A DNA stretch of 64,000 bases from Tubiluchus corallicola (taxonomy: Eukaryota; Priapulida; Priapulimorpha; Priapulimorphida; Tubiluchidae): NCBI GenBank assembly GCA_030141605.1, contig JAQGDQ010000263.1, positions 182,793 through 246,792 of the forward strand, in the 5' to 3' direction. Both the position numbers and the translations under genes were made by a program. Each line of letters opens with the position of its first letter. The stretch's first letter is position 1. Shown here piece after piece: positions 35,576-49,028 of this stretch. Under the pieces are notes generated by a model. The model ran no database searches. It saw only the letters and a list, made by a program, of their open reading frames with translations, and had not been told where the DNA came from.

Positions 35576-36740
35576 TGAACAAATGTGAAATAATTTTGCG
35601 ACGTTGCATTACACATATGGGTAAAAATAGTCACTGCGTAGACGTGAACTTACCATTATAAGTTTAATTAGTCTTGCATCACCAGTGTGCTACGTTAACA
35701 TGTCTCAATGTTTACAATATGGGAACGCTTTGCATACGTAACATACGATTTTTTCCACTGCCGTGTATCAACTCAATATTACATACAAACAAACACTAAG
35801 TCTTGTACCTTTAGTACTAAAGAGACGTAAATGAATCTGTAAATCAGCAAATTTGATCTTTTGCAAATAGATTTTCCAGCAAAAACACAAGACCATTTAT
35901 GGCAAACACAATTATGCATTACCTTTCTACAGCCTAACAACTTTACAGAAATTAATAAATAAGCTTACATTTTAATCGGATTGCTATTGTACTTATAGAA
36001 ACAGACAAGGTAGCATAAATTCTTCAAATTGTCTGGGAGCTTTAAGATTAGGTTCTTGCGCTTTTGTATATCTTTACACTAAAAAAGCAAACAGCTCTAA
36101 GTGCTATTATGCAATGCAAGACCTAGTTCACATTACAGCGCAACAATAGTGTAATCGCTTGAGTTATTCAAGACGCATGGGAAAGTAGCAAATTCAAAAG
36201 CCATTTTGCGAATTATTCAGTCTAAAACCGTTTGTATAATAGATCATGGCGTGCATGATCTGTAACCTACTGAGCAGAATTTAAATTAATATTTATTTTA
36301 TACAATATAATAACGATCGTGTTGCTTATCAAGAGCAAATTCAGCTATAGTTATTCAACTCAGAGCTCTGTAATTTGATATGCTTTAAAAATACGGATCT
36401 GCTATAAAAACCAAAATATATTAATCTCAGCTTGATGTTCACGTTTGACAGTAGAATATACCAGGCTTCTATGGTTGCAGCTATTATAATTTTAGGATTT
36501 AATTAATTTTTAATGAGTGGGTGGAAAGTAATTTGATAATCATTATTCCTCAGACATTCTAAATGTTCGTAAAGTAGCAATCGGTATACATTATGACTCA
36601 GGCATCTTAAGCGGGAGTGGAACTTTAGCACGAGGTGGCAAAGTACAAATTGGTTTTTTACACCAAAATATACACAATCTTACGCAAATAACGCACAGGC
36701 ACAATACTTACACGTCTTGGTCGCATAAGTTCAATCAAAT
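35576..36740. other. No recognisable feature
   Basis: AT-rich sequence without ORFs above 60 codons; no repeat copy matched. Confidence 0.45.
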
Positions 36741-36742
36741 GC

Positions 36743-36923
36743 GTAGTAGTAGTGGTGGTAGTAGTGGTGGTAGTGGTAGTAGTGGTAGTAGTAATAGTAG
36801 TTGTATTAATTTTAGTAGTTTAGTAGCAGTAGCAGTAGTAGTAGTAGTAGCAGTAGTAGTAGTAGCAGCAGTAGTAGTAGTAGTCGTCGTATAGTAGTAG
36901 CAGTAGTAGCGGTAGCAGTAGTA

Positions 36924-36954
<31 letters not shown>

Positions 36955-37140
36955 AGTAGTAGTAGTAGTAGTAGCAGTAGCAGTAGTAGTAGTAGTAGCA
37001 GTAGTAGTAGCAGTAGTAGTAGTATAGTAGTAGCAGTAGTAGTGGTAGTAGTAGCAGTATAGTAGTAGCAGTAGTAGTGGTAGTAGTAGCAGTATAGTAG
37101 TATAGTAGTAGCAGTAGTAGAAGTAGTAGCAGTAGTTTAG
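36743..37140. repeat. (GTA/GCA)n trinucleotide tract, about 400 bp
   Basis: Imperfect AGT/AGC trinucleotides with occasional GTATAG phase shifts. The minus-strand ORF 36812-37147 encodes only Leu/Tyr/Thr homopolymer blocks. Confidence 0.97.
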
Positions 37141-37890
37141 TGACCATACAATTAATCTTTACAATCTTCAGCAGTGATAGAAGTATGGAAACATTTCATA
37201 GTCCAAAATTTTCTACTTTTCAGAAAACAGTGACATTGTACAAAGGTTAAAAAATTCGCAATAACCAATTTTCATTTAGTATCAGTAAAATACAATGACT
37301 GAGCTGAGCTTACAGAATTTTACAGAACTGTAACACTTCATTATGGTTACTTGCAAAAATTAGTGAATTTTCAACAACGAAAAGTCGTATTTTCCACTTA
37401 CCTCTGTGCCTGGAAGTAAATTCCTATTTTCCAGAGACCTGTTATCCTAAATCACTTATTGATAGAGGATATTTCCCACTATAAGTCTCCGCTTGCTGGC
37501 AGGATATTTGAGTCAAAAACACGCGTAATCCAATGTTATGAAAAAATCTTCCTTGCTATCCAAACACGCCGACAACAACCAGTTAACTCAATGCAAATGA
37601 TGTCAAAGTTTGAACATAAGAGGCACTGTGTCAACTCATTACACTCACCACGACACATTAGTTACCGGACGTACATATAATGCGAATGAGTATGATGGCA
37701 AGTCTAACCAGACCTACGCAATGCACACTCGGTTAACCTTCTGTGACGCTCCACTTACTCTCACAACCAGCAAGTTACAGTCTCGTTTAGCCCCAGATTT
37801 TCGAGAAATTCGCAGATAAAATTAACAAATCGTTCGTAAGAACCAATAATGAAAACGCCCGAAAACTGGCCATTAAACCAATGCGTCCCT
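37141..37890. other. No recognisable feature
   Basis: Spacer between two trinucleotide tracts; chance ORFs at 37459-37680 and 37610-37819 overlap each other in different frames. Confidence 0.4.
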
Positions 37891-37894
37891 TTGA

Positions 37895-37895
<1 letters not shown>

Positions 37896-37930
<35 letters not shown>

Positions 37931-37966
37931 CATTATGATTATCATTCTTATTTTTATTATTATTAC

Positions 37967-38042
<76 letters not shown>
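37896..38042. repeat. (TTA)n trinucleotide microsatellite
   Basis: TTA runs interrupted at 37930-37965, then a pure run of about 25 units at 37966-38042. Confidence 0.98.
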
Positions 38043-38515
38043 AGTAATTTTGATGTTTGTGGCTGTTTGACCTTTTTCGCAAGTGCTCTTTTTTTACAGG
38101 TTACCAAAAAAAATTTGAATGTATTTAAGCATAATCATCTATGCTGGAAATTACAATGTATGAAAGGAATTAAATAAACGTTTCTATTTATAACTTAGTA
38201 TATGTCTACAGTATACAGTTCTTTTAAAGTGATTTAAATCATTTTGAAGATAAGAGTCCTTCGTCAGTGCCGACACAACGAGAACTAAAACTTGGTAGAA
38301 CAGCATTTTTATGTTCAAGATGATTTATTTAAGATCCTGATACATAAACGTAAAGATAGAATGTAAAATGCTTTACTCTCATCAAAATTGAGAGAAGAAG
38401 AGAAAAATTCTCAGCCTCCCTCAGGGAGCAAGTGTTTTTAACCCAGAGCGCCCTCCGCAAAAGTCAGACAAAGAAATACAATGAAAACGCAGAGGAAGAG
38501 TATATATATATAAGA

Positions 38516-38960
<445 letters not shown>

Positions 38961-39364
38961 AGTAGTAACAAATAAAATTGCTACCACTTGCTCAAGCAAT
39001 TAATATCATTCAGAGGAAATCCTAGCAATAAAATCAAATTAAATTTCACAATTTTTTTCGTATTAACTGTGAAATACAAACGTAGCAATGCAAACAAAAT
39101 TGGCCCCCAAAGTTGACACTAAAAGAAATTTAATGTCCCTGTTTATCCGTCCTATACGGCCTGCTCATTCAAATGATAGAAACTGAATTGAGAAAATTCA
39201 TTTGGATGATCTTGAAAATATCGCATTTCTACGCAACCATGACAGTGGAGAATGGAAACTTCAATAAAGCAGAAAGTAAACCAGCTTTTCTTAACATAAA
39301 ATTGTAGATTCTTGTTTAAGCGTCTTAGGAATTTACGATTTTAATGACCTCGATTGGAAAGGCG

Positions 39365-39690
39365 AAAAAACACACTTACTTCACAAACACACAGCCAACC
39401 ACACTCAACCGACAAACGAACAAATAACCAGCTGACCAACCAATCAAAAGCCCAACAAACAAACGAATTAACCAACTAGATGAGCAATCAAAGAACCTGC
39501 CAACCAACCAACTAGCCAATTAACCAACCAGCCAACCCAACAAGCAAACCAGCTCATCAACTAGCAAACAAACTAACAAACAAACTCACCAATCCACAAA
39601 CCAACCAACCAAGCACCAATCTTCAAGCATTTGACCGACTGATCAGCCACCTACTGAACAGCTGTCCAGTCAGCCAACCAGCTAGTTCAA
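39365..39690. repeat. Degenerate (CAAC/CCAA)-rich tract
   Basis: CCAACCAA, ACAAAC and CAGCCAACC words recur without a fixed period over ~320 bases; G is very scarce on this strand. Confidence 0.75.
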
Positions 39691-40129
39691 AGCTACTTTA
39701 GATGCACGTGAAAAAAATCAAAAAGTCACGAGGTAAAAAGGGCGAGTTTCATTAACATAATTACCTGTTCAAGTACCTGAAACATTTCAACAGAAAGTGT
39801 GTAAAACCTCTAAATTGCTTGTAGACAAAAAGACGCTATAGAAATGTAACGAAAGGTAAAAGATTTGGGGGGGTAATTTATTGCACTGTTACCTTGTCAT
39901 TTGCGGTCAAGTTTTTTTTTAAATGTGTTAAAGTCTTATTCTAAGCGAAACCAATAATCAAGTCGAATCAGTTACAATAAATAAGAAACGTGTGGGCTCT
40001 GAACTCAATAAGATTCAGCTATCAAAACTTTCACGACTAACCAAGCGAATAGGTAAGGAGAATCAGTTACAAGCTTACAACAAGTAGAAATCTGTATGTT
40101 CTGAAAGTCTCTTAGTGTTTGGATGGTAA

Positions 40130-40673
40130 GGGAAAACCGGACGATTGTTTAGACTCAATCTCATTTTAATTTACTGTCCAAAATATACATGTTCTTACCT
40201 ATAAAAGTTAACAATTGTTCCTTATATTTGAATAATTAGCCTTAGAAAGTTAGTTAACGGCAACCGAGCACAGCTATTGCTTACGTCAGAAACTAACCAC
40301 AGTTTGTGCAATGGCAGGCATCTTACCTTGCGCGCCAAGCACATAGGTGTTACAGTGCTATTTAAACGCATGATGTCACGAAAAATTGGCTCTACATCAT
40401 ATGACGTCAGAAACTAACACAACAGTTCATGATCATGGTTATCACGGTACTGCCTTCTATTTGTCGGCCACGCGCACGTGACAAAAAAGCGCCTCTGCCA
40501 GTCTTAGTCGATTCACTGAGCCGCGTGTAGCTTTGAAAGTTTAACGAAATTTGAGTATCCGAGGTAATTATTATTTAATCTAAGCTTTGATATAAAAAAA
40601 TCTATTGTAGTTTTCAATATTTTAGAGCATTCTTTATTCTGAAGTAATGTTTACACAATCATCCGGTTTTCCT
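40130..40673 (-). mobile_element. TTAA MITE, copy 3
   Basis: Starts with GGGAAAACCGGACGATTGTT and ends CAATCATCCGGTTTTCCT followed by TTAA. The left TTAA is changed (GGTAA). Full-length interior matches copies 1, 4 and 5, reverse to copy 1. Confidence 0.85.
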
Positions 40674-41400
40674 TTAAAAGTTTTAAAACTATTTAAAGAC
40701 ATATCCGAGAAGAATGAAGTACAGTAAAATAGAAGTCTGTACCTTCTGAAAATCTATTTGACTAATGTCAAAAGTCCCATGACTAGCGAAAACAATAGTT
40801 AGGAGAACGTAAATAAAATGAGTTGAATCGATTTACACATTACAAGCTTTCCCGCATTTCTCACAAACTGACAGATCGTTTACCGCCGAAAGTGGTACTG
40901 ACAAGCCACTAGCATAGCAGTGTCTAGCTTTTTGCTGGATTACTGCTGCGTTTACCTGTCTGAAGGCAGATTTCTTTTATTTTAGAATTCTGCCTGCCCA
41001 ATGTCTACAATAGACGTGACGGGCGTATGATGATGATGATGATGATAACCGCCGAAACTTTTTCGACATTACCCTAGTCATTTTTATTAAACAATGAAGA
41101 GTAAAAGATAATTTAAATAAGTAATAGAAAATAACGAAATAAATTAGACATGATAGCTACCAAAAATACGAAAATATTTTTCCTAGCATAGGGGATTGAA
41201 ATTGTTTTCTTTCACTTCTTGGTTTCAAAATTTGTTGTTATCAATTATTTCTCTGTTACGTCAGCTGAAGATAAAAATGTTTCTAAACTCATAAATAAAG
41301 CAGTAAAGACTGTTGCTATTGTTATGCATGAAAAACGTTTGTTTGTTTCTTTACAGCTCTACGAAAATATTTGCGATTATTTTATTGCACAAAACACAAT
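40674..41400. other. No recognisable gene
   Basis: Short (GAT)n near 41028-41045. ORF 41219-41458 may be degraded upstream coding sequence of the LINE fragment that follows, but it carries no motif to prove it. Confidence 0.4.
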
Positions 41401-41439
41401 TACACAAATTACAGATTATACGATTACACAACAAAGTAG

Positions 41440-42033
41440 ATCGTTGGTGTATGTGTAGTGTGCTGCATTTTGTGCATTGTTCATAATTTTAAACATTGTT
41501 GTTTGAACAATGTAGAGGATGAATTTCATGTAATTATTGAATGTCCACTGTACGCTCATGTTAGAGAGGAATGTTCTGTATTATTTCAGATTTCTGTCCT
41601 GAGTGTCCACTGTACGCTCATGTAAGAGAGGAATGTTTTTGTATTATTTCAGATCTCTGTCCTGAGTGTCCACTGTACGCTCATGTTAGAGAGGAATGTT
41701 CTGTATTCTTTCAGATTTCTGTCCTGAGTGTCCACTGTACGCTCATGTAAGAGAGGAATGTTTTTGTATTCTTTCAGATCTCTGTCCTGAGTGTCCACTG
41801 TACGCTCATGTTAGAGAGGAATGTTCTGTATTCTTTCAGATTTCTGTCCTGAGTGTTCACTGTACGATCATGTAAGAGTGGAATGTTTTTGTATTCTTTC
41901 TGATTTTTGTCCTGACTTTCATTATATGTCTCCTAATAAGCAGTTCGTGTTTTTAAATGCGTCACAAGATGTAGAAGTTATTAAAATTAATGCTAGATTG
42001 GTCCACAAAATATTTGAAGATAAGCCCGACTGA
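41440..42033 (+). pseudogene. LINE ORF2 C-terminus containing an internal ~61-bp tandem expansion
   Basis: Reading the plus strand from 41455 gives CVVCCILCIVHNFKHCC, then NVEDEFHVIIECPLYAHVRE and ECSVLFQIS. This matches the EDEFHxxxECPLYxxxRxE signature near the C-terminus of LINE ORF2 proteins. The segment coding ECPLYAHVREECSVLFQIS is then repeated about six times (41545-41900, period near 61 bp, not a multiple of three). The original C-terminus follows: FCPDFHYMSPNKQFVFLN, VIKINARLVHKIFEDKPD and stop (42033). The same end is found at 1-355. Confidence 0.8.
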
Positions 42034-42292
42034 GATAACTTACTGCAAGCTTGACTGACTGACTAACTGTAATAATATTGAGTTCATGATATGTATGTAT
42101 GTATGTTGCTCTGTTTATGTCTATTGTATGTGTTTTTTGTGCTTGAACTAGTATACCACATAAATGTTGTTTCATTGCTTTAACGTAGAATGTTTTTCTA
42201 AGTCTCGTTTTTCTTTATCTCTTCTAATTTGCTTAATGGTTTAATGAATAAATAAATAAATAAACAAACAAACAAATAAATAAATAAATTTA
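42034..42292 (+). mobile_element. LINE 3' UTR with (AAATA/AAACA)n tail
   Basis: Begins ACTGAGATAACTTACTGCAA and ends in AATAAATAAATAAATAAACA-type repeats (42245-42290), the usual tail of CR1/RTE-class elements. It matches the 3' region at about 356-535. Confidence 0.75.
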
Positions 42293-42294
42293 TA

Positions 42295-43170
42295 CACTTT
42301 TTATGCGTGTATTTAATCGGTATGCTGTAACCGGTGCAATTAAACCAAAATCCATGCACTTTAAGCACGGATTGAAATCTGGCAGAAAAGCTAAAAAGTG
42401 AAATCTAATAAACACTGTATCAATTCACAAATTGTAGCTATGACAAGCCTGAATTTACAAAACCTACAGAAAAAGAAACGCTCTTCCAACATCTATTTCA
42501 CCTAATTACCTAGTTACATTGATACTTGAAAAAAAACACACACACAGCGTTTTGGTTTAAAAACGTTAATACAGGATTGGTTTTAGCAATGTGGGGAATT
42601 TCACTAATACCCAATTACTAGCATCGCTTCATCTCACATACAAGTAGACCACAGTTCCAGATTAGTCTAAAGGGCAACTCTAAAAACAAGTATCTATGTT
42701 TCGAGCAGGTGGTAACGCGTTTAGTCGAAGGTCTAAGAAAAACAACAATGTTTCATTATTGTGCAAAACCTATCAAAAGTAATCATTTCAACCATTATAA
42801 GCTTGGTCGTAACGCTTAAGCTAAAATTAGTTGGAATTTGGAAAAGAACGCCAAAGAAGTATACATGCTGTTCCAGTTTTATGCGTTATTGACTTTTTGG
42901 AGTTCAATACTCTTTCTTCTTTTTCTTTGTTCGAAACGTTTAGTTTGTCCTTAATTTGCACACAATGCAGAAATTTCACGACGCAGCTGCAACTGCCGCT
43001 GTTACGGGGAAAAGAGAAATTGTGTTCAAAATTCAATGGCGTTTATTTTTGCAGACATCGGAAATTTTACTTGTTCGACTTTCTTTTAACAGAAACGCAT
43101 AAAAAGAAGCTGCTGACTCCATTCTAATAATTTATTCTATTATAAATTTGCATATAGCCTTATACTATTT
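42295..43170. other. No recognisable feature
   Basis: AT-rich sequence. Overlapping ORFs on opposite strands at 42827-43127 have no known domain. Confidence 0.4.
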
Positions 43171-43175
43171 ACGTA

Positions 43176-43185
43176 GTAGTAGTAC

Positions 43186-43263
<78 letters not shown>

Positions 43264-43395
43264 CAGTAGCAGTAGCAGTAGCAGTAGCAGTAGCAGTAGC
43301 AGTAGCAGTAGCAGTAGCAGTAGTAGTAGTAGTAGCAGCAGCAGCACCAACACCACCCACCACCACCACCACCACCACCAACAGCAGCAGCAGTA
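43176..43395. repeat. (TAG)n-(CAG)n-(CAC)n trinucleotide tract
   Basis: AGT/TAG units to 43262, then alternating AGC-AGT hexamers, then CAC repeats (43350-43380) and CAG. Homopolymeric Ser and Leu frames are shadows. Confidence 0.97.
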
Positions 43396-44107
43396 TATTT
43401 ACTCAGAAGTGTACGTACGTGCTGTACTTTTTGATTACTTAAAATTTTTGTGAAACCAAGATAAATTCCTTGCGAAGAGTTTCTTTCTTAAATTCTAGCA
43501 AATACATTTAGAAATGTGTAAAAACGAACATTTTGTAGTTTTTCGGTCACACAGTAGAATCTTAAAATTACCTATAAAGGCAAATGCTTAACTACGTACA
43601 CAAATTCTGCACATTCTGTTTGCTTAACAGACAGTCTGCTAACAGGAGTCCTTTCAACTCAAAAATTTACAAGAGAATGAGAAACCTTGAAAGAAAAACA
43701 GAAACGTGCTAAAATTGCCAGCAAAAAAAAACGCACGAAGAAAACGATTCGTTCTGCCTTCGCAAAAAATCAATAAATATCAGTTACGATAAAATTATAA
43801 CAAGTTCCAATGATCGTATTAAATATTTTGCTTTTTCCTTGGCAACTCTGTCTAAACAGTCAATTTATTAAAGACAGTGCGAGGTCATATTCTACCCCGC
43901 ATCACCAGTTAAGCAGATTTTTCATTAATATCAAGGTAAACAGAAAAACCATGTACTAACTTTGAAGAAATTTGTCTACCTGACACAGCTCATTAAAAGA
44001 AGACAGGATGATTTTTCATTCACTGTTTCATTTTCAAGTAAGGTAAAAAAATATAGATTTTAACACCAAGAATACTGCAACAGTGTTTCTGATAATTAAA
44101 TAATAGG

Positions 44108-44600
44108 TTAAAATCTCAATGAACGGCGGGCGAGCCCAACTATTGTTGACATCACAAACTAACATAATTTTCAACAGCAAAAATATTCCACGAACGAGCG
44201 TGTTGCACGTGTTTGCGAAAGTTGAAGTACAGTGCTACCGTAAGATATTCAGTGTGTTGTACTAAAACTCGGCACGTTTTAAGATAAAAATTGAAATTTC
44301 AAATTTTCCGCTCTGCTCAGGATCATAAATGCATAAGCTGTCTAACGTGTGCATACGTCACAAACGAACACCTGTGAACTGAGAGGTACAGCATCTGTTT
44401 TAGTGCAACGTGTTTCGGAAATCCAGGCTCTGATACCCGTCTATCGAATAGCGAAATGCATGTAACAGCGAAGAACTAGTGGCGCAAACGAGAAATTTTG
44501 TTTGCGTGGTAATAATTCTTTCACCTAAGTCATTTTTGAAAAAAATAGTATGTTTTCTCTCAATATTTTAAAGAGTAGATTATTTTGATCTATGTGCTGA
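44108..44600 (+). mobile_element. Dispersed repeat family 2, copy A
   Basis: Starts TTAAAATCTCAATGAACGGC and shares its whole length with 54006-54597, including ACAAACTAACA, GAAGTACAGTG, CACAAACGAACA and the CAATATTTTAAA end block. Copy A lacks the CCGGTTTTCCT end that copy B has. Non-coding. Confidence 0.75.
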
Positions 44601-45119
44601 AACTCACATGATGCTTAACTAGAACATTTGAAATTCCTCTGAATCAACAAATATACACCATTCAGTATGAAAGTGAAAGAGGCAGAAAAGTCAGGAGAAG
44701 TCTTGAGGCCACTGTAATTAAGCTTTCAAAGGTAAAATTACACTCTTCTTAAACTACACCATTTAGAGTGGGGATGAATTAGAAAGTTGAAGAAATGACC
44801 GGTTTGGAGTTTTTTGTGTTGAGCAAGAGACGCTTTTGCCTGCAGCGTAGAATGAGGTCAGTAGGTACTTGAGCGTAATGAAGAAGAAGAATACTTTTTC
44901 TGTCTCTTGGGTTTACTTCACTTGACAGAAGCTGTTCCACTTACTACTGCCACCCCACTTTCAATTTGCTTAAAACAATAGCGTCAGTAAGCACTTTGGA
45001 AATATTCGCGAATTGTTAAGATTGAGGAATATAGATCTTTAAGTAATATTAATATAATAAATTATTATAATTTATTAGAATTTATCATAATAATATAATA
45101 AACTCGTTTTGGACATAAT

Positions 45120-45323
45120 CCAGGGTAAAACCTTAAATAACTCAATACTTATTTGCAAGGTGATAGAGATTATGATTACCCGCATGTTAGTTCGATACAC
45201 CGGCGTACTTGGTCGAAAAAGCAACGGTGCCACGTTTTAAGTCTTTGGAATTACGCGATCGGGAGTTGAACCCGCGACCTACAGGGTGGGAAACGCTTAC
45301 GCTACCACTGAGCTACGGCACCC
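45120..45323 (-). mobile_element. tRNA-derived SINE (Gly-CCC-like head)
   Basis: On the minus strand, 45323-45254 reads as a tRNA: box A TAGCTCAGTGG, a CCC-like anticodon loop TTCCCAC, and box B GGTTCAACTCC within a GGG/CCC T-stem. The acceptor stem fails: the 5' GGGTGCC has no GGCACCC partner where expected, and GGCACC appears only ~30 nt later in the body. A unique body follows (GACTTAAAACGTGGCACCG, CGGTGTATCGAACTAACATG). A working tRNA is therefore unlikely, and a SINE head with pol III promoter is the better call. Confidence 0.75.
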
Positions 45324-47100
45324 AGTCAGAGTGTGGGTTTAATGATCCATGTCTTTGATACCAATAATGTTTCATATTTCGAGCAAAATTTGGATTCAAT
45401 AGTTTAATAAATACTCTTAAATAAATAATTAATAATAATTAGCAGATTCATTAAATGATTTTGTCACTAATTTTATTTAGCTCAGTAACAAGGCTAATTA
45501 CATTCATGCAGTCCTGGTGGTGTACATTTGTGAGCAAAATAATTCCAAGTTCCAGAATATTAGTTAACATTTTTTACGTAAGAATGTTCAAGAACGGACG
45601 GCTTTGCTTTGCCAAAACGTCACGTGACAGTTGCAGTTAAGACGCATTGTTGCGGTGCACCTAACCGTTGACCTGCAGCAACTGCGCGTGCGCACCACGA
45701 AACTGTGAAAAGGCTCACTGTAGTAAAAGGCGATAAAACAGGCGTATGGTTGTGATAAACAATTTTTATAAATTTGGATGTGTTATAATTATTCTTGAAG
45801 CATTTTCTTTATTTTAGGGAAAGGGGAGAGAGCCGCATGATCACGATTAACAAATCTTACAAATTTTAATGATGCTCGTGATTATTCCATTTTTTTTATA
45901 TTTTAGGGGGAGGCGAGAAAGTGCATGTAAAAGCCGAAGTGAAATAAAATGCGATGTTCATATCTGAACTGCAACTGTAACTATGTCAGCAGTAGCAGCA
46001 GTTCAATGCACGTAAAACAGTATGTACGTGAAAGTGTCAATAGAACGACAACTCTCTGTTTTCGATAATGCCCGCAAAGACAGCAATCTTGTTGCATGAA
46101 AGGTGCATCACTGAAGCGAAGTAAGGAGGATATTTATACAAGTTGTACAACAAGTCTAAAGCAAACACGCTTTATTAAATAATCAGAAAATCGAAAGTGT
46201 GTTTCGTGCGCAATGAACAAAAATCTCATGACAAGTTGTGAAAAGGGCAGATTCATGTTAATAGAAACAGCTGCAATTAAACAGCGGGTTGTTACCCTTT
46301 TGAGATGAAGCGTAATCTCAAATTGAGGCATAATCTTTGTGTATGCATCTTTAACGTCAAGACTAATTAGAAGTAATAATGTTTATAAACTAAGGTGAAT
46401 AGCCACTTCTTACAATGGAGTTAAGACCTCATAAATTCCTCTTAAATTTTCTAACGAGCTATCCTATATCACGATGTCATGAGTATTACAATTGTTGGCA
46501 TCAAATTAAAATGAAAATTACGCAAAAATAACGCAACTTAATTCTCGTCGTTCAAATGGCAGCATGTGCCATGTGGTATGCGGAACCCAATAAACCTATT
46601 CAGATTGTCGAGTATAATAAATTGCAACGAACTAAGTGAGATTAAAATCACTGAAAGTCACAATTTCGTTTCATTTCAATTAATTCTCGTTCACAAAATA
46701 GAGAATGAAAACCAGTGAGAACTTTACACGACATTCAAAACAGACAAAAGTTGGTAGGACGATTGCCATCTGTAACAATGAATGTAACAATGTAACAACT
46801 AACAATGGATGTCAATCATTTGCCCGATTTGATCATCGCAAAATCGAAAATTTTCTTTGAGACAAAATGTACGAGGCAATATTCAGACTGGTTGACTTAG
46901 GAAGTTTTACACTGTGCACACTTTCTCAAGACATTTTCGAACAATTGTTGTTTGTTATGTTCGTGGGAGACTGAACTCTTAACTTGCGCAGTCCTTTTGA
47001 AAAAAAGTGCAATTAACTTGCCCCCGTTATTTCCAATTTATGCAACTACTAGTCTCGTACGCAAATAACGAAAAACTGCACAATTTTTAAAATAATTAAA
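45324..47100. other. Mostly featureless; one reversed MITE-end fragment
   Basis: 45620-45717 is the reverse complement of the left part of the 25501-25870 MITE (GCGCGTGCGCACCACGAAAC, TGTGAAAAGGCT). Nothing else was recognised; ORFs lack motifs. Confidence 0.45.
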
Positions 47101-47104
47101 GGAC

Positions 47105-47605
47105 AAGAAAAGGGGTAGCTGAAAAATCTCCTTTAAAAATTATATTACTTCATAGCATTTTTATGCGTATATCGTACTCGCGTTGAAAGGATTTTTGGTT
47201 TGTTTTCATTTTTAATCTCTCACAATACTATTCCGACCGTGACATTACATGACGTCATATACGCAGACGTAAATCAACGGAAGAAAAGGAAATGTTAAAT
47301 TTAAACTATGTTACAAAAAACTTCCCGTACAAAATTATATTACTTGGCATTTCGTTCACCTACTTGAAAGACTCATGTAACTAGAAAAGAAAATTATTAA
47401 TTATTTAAAATGTTTTCACCAATTGGTAAAATGTCACTGACTCACCTCCAGGGTGCACCACTTACTAACTAAAAAACGTATTTTTAATCTTATTGACAAG
47501 ATACGGTAATTTAAAATTTTACTATGTGACGTGCGCGCTACGAATGCTCTGATTATTTTTTCAAACTTTACTCAGTGTTATCTAAACTTGTTTTAAATCG
47601 TTAAA
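47105..47605 (+). mobile_element. Dispersed repeat family 3, copy A
   Basis: Reverse-complement match to 58590-59100. Shared blocks include ACGTAAATCA, GTTTTCACCAATTGGTAAAA, AGGGTGCACCACT and ATCTTATTGACAAG. A third, shorter relative lies near 48100-48215. Non-coding, with no clear terminal repeats. Confidence 0.75.
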
Positions 47606-48478
47606 TGGCTGCGTCTAACGTTCATCGTGAGAGTTTAAATTTACATGTTTTACACAGCGTTACTGTCGACGCAAGCCATACATGCAAAAAGGCAGTACTT
47701 AAGTGGTCTAAAATTTCAAGAAGAATTTTCTAAACTTTATGTAAGTGGAGCGTTTTCTTGTAATTAACAGGACAACAAGACAGGATTCTTAGATAAAGCT
47801 AAAGTATTGTCTTGAAACATTAGCAGTAACGTTTCATAAAACTTGCGAATATAAACTGCCACTCAGACAGTTATAAGTGCAGCTATTTTAAATGGTCAGA
47901 CGTTTTTAATGACCAGATGCATTTGCCCAGAACAGTGTATGTTTTTTATGTGAACTAACACTGATTGTCTGTCTTTTATTATGATGGTCAATGTTTTTAA
48001 AATGGCAAATAAAGAGTTTACGACTACTACTACTAATACTATGTCGCGTAAGAAATTTACGTCGCTAAAAGAAAGCTTGGGCAATTTTACGTAAATTTCG
48101 GAAAAATAATCAGAGCATTTGTAGTACATACTTCACTAACTAAGCAAAAGTAGAAATTATTTTATCTCGTTAATAAGATTAATATGTCTTTTGATAAGTC
48201 AGTAACGTTTCTGCGGTTGGACGCGAACATTTTAAATTAGAATTTCCAATTTTTTCAATTCAATTAATTTATTCCGCAAAATACACGCACTGTACAATAC
48301 AATCAAAATTCAATACATATACGATAACGTTAATACAATTAACATTACAAATTAAACATGGCGCTGAAACCAAGAGCAAGGCCATCAGAAGGAGACCAAT
48401 TTTCTTTTCTTCACACTTCCTTCTTAATATGAAAAGTTCTTCGGGACATCTTTAAAAATCTGTTTTCTTACTCTTTAA
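47606..48478. other. No gene; fragment of repeat family 3 near 48100-48215
   Basis: CACTAACTAAGCAAAAGTAG, followed by CTCGTTAATAAGATTAATAT, resembles the 58660-58740 segment. The rest is unremarkable. Confidence 0.4.
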
Positions 48479-49028
48479 AGGGAGACCGGACGATTGTTTA
48501 GACTCAATCTCATTTTAATTTACTGTCCAAAATATACATTTTCTTGCCTATAAAAATTAACAATTGTTCCTTATGTTTGAATAATTAGCTTAGAAAGTTG
48601 ATTAACGGCAACCGAATACAGCTACTTGCTTACGTCAGAAACTAACAACAGTTTGTGCAATGGCGGGCGTTTTCCCTTGCACATCAAGCACATTTGCATA
48701 AGTGTTACAGTACCTATTAAACGTGTGATGTCACGAAAAATGGGCTTTACGTCATATGACGTCAGAAACTAACACAGCAGTTCATGATCATGGTTATCAC
48801 GGTACCGCCTTCTATTGGACGCCTAGGCGAATGTGACAAAAAGGCGCCATTGCAAATCGTATTAGATTCACTGAGCCGTGCGTAGCTTTGAAAGTTTAAC
48901 GAAATTTGAATATCCGCTGTAATTATTATTTAATCTAAGCTCTGATTTAAAATAAGTTATTATAGTTTTCAATATTTTAGAGCATTCTTTATTCTGAACT
49001 AATGTTTACACAATCACCCGGTTTTCCT
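48479..49028 (-). mobile_element. TTAA MITE, copy 4 (550 bp)
   Basis: TTAA at 48475-48478 and 49029-49032 flank AGGGAGACCGGACGATTGTT ... CAATCACCCGGTTTTCCT. Full-length and in the same orientation as copy 3. Confidence 0.88.

Noticed and set aside
45254-45323. Functional tRNA-Gly gene
   Set aside because: The acceptor stem does not pair and a SINE-like body follows; pol III boxes alone do not make a working tRNA.
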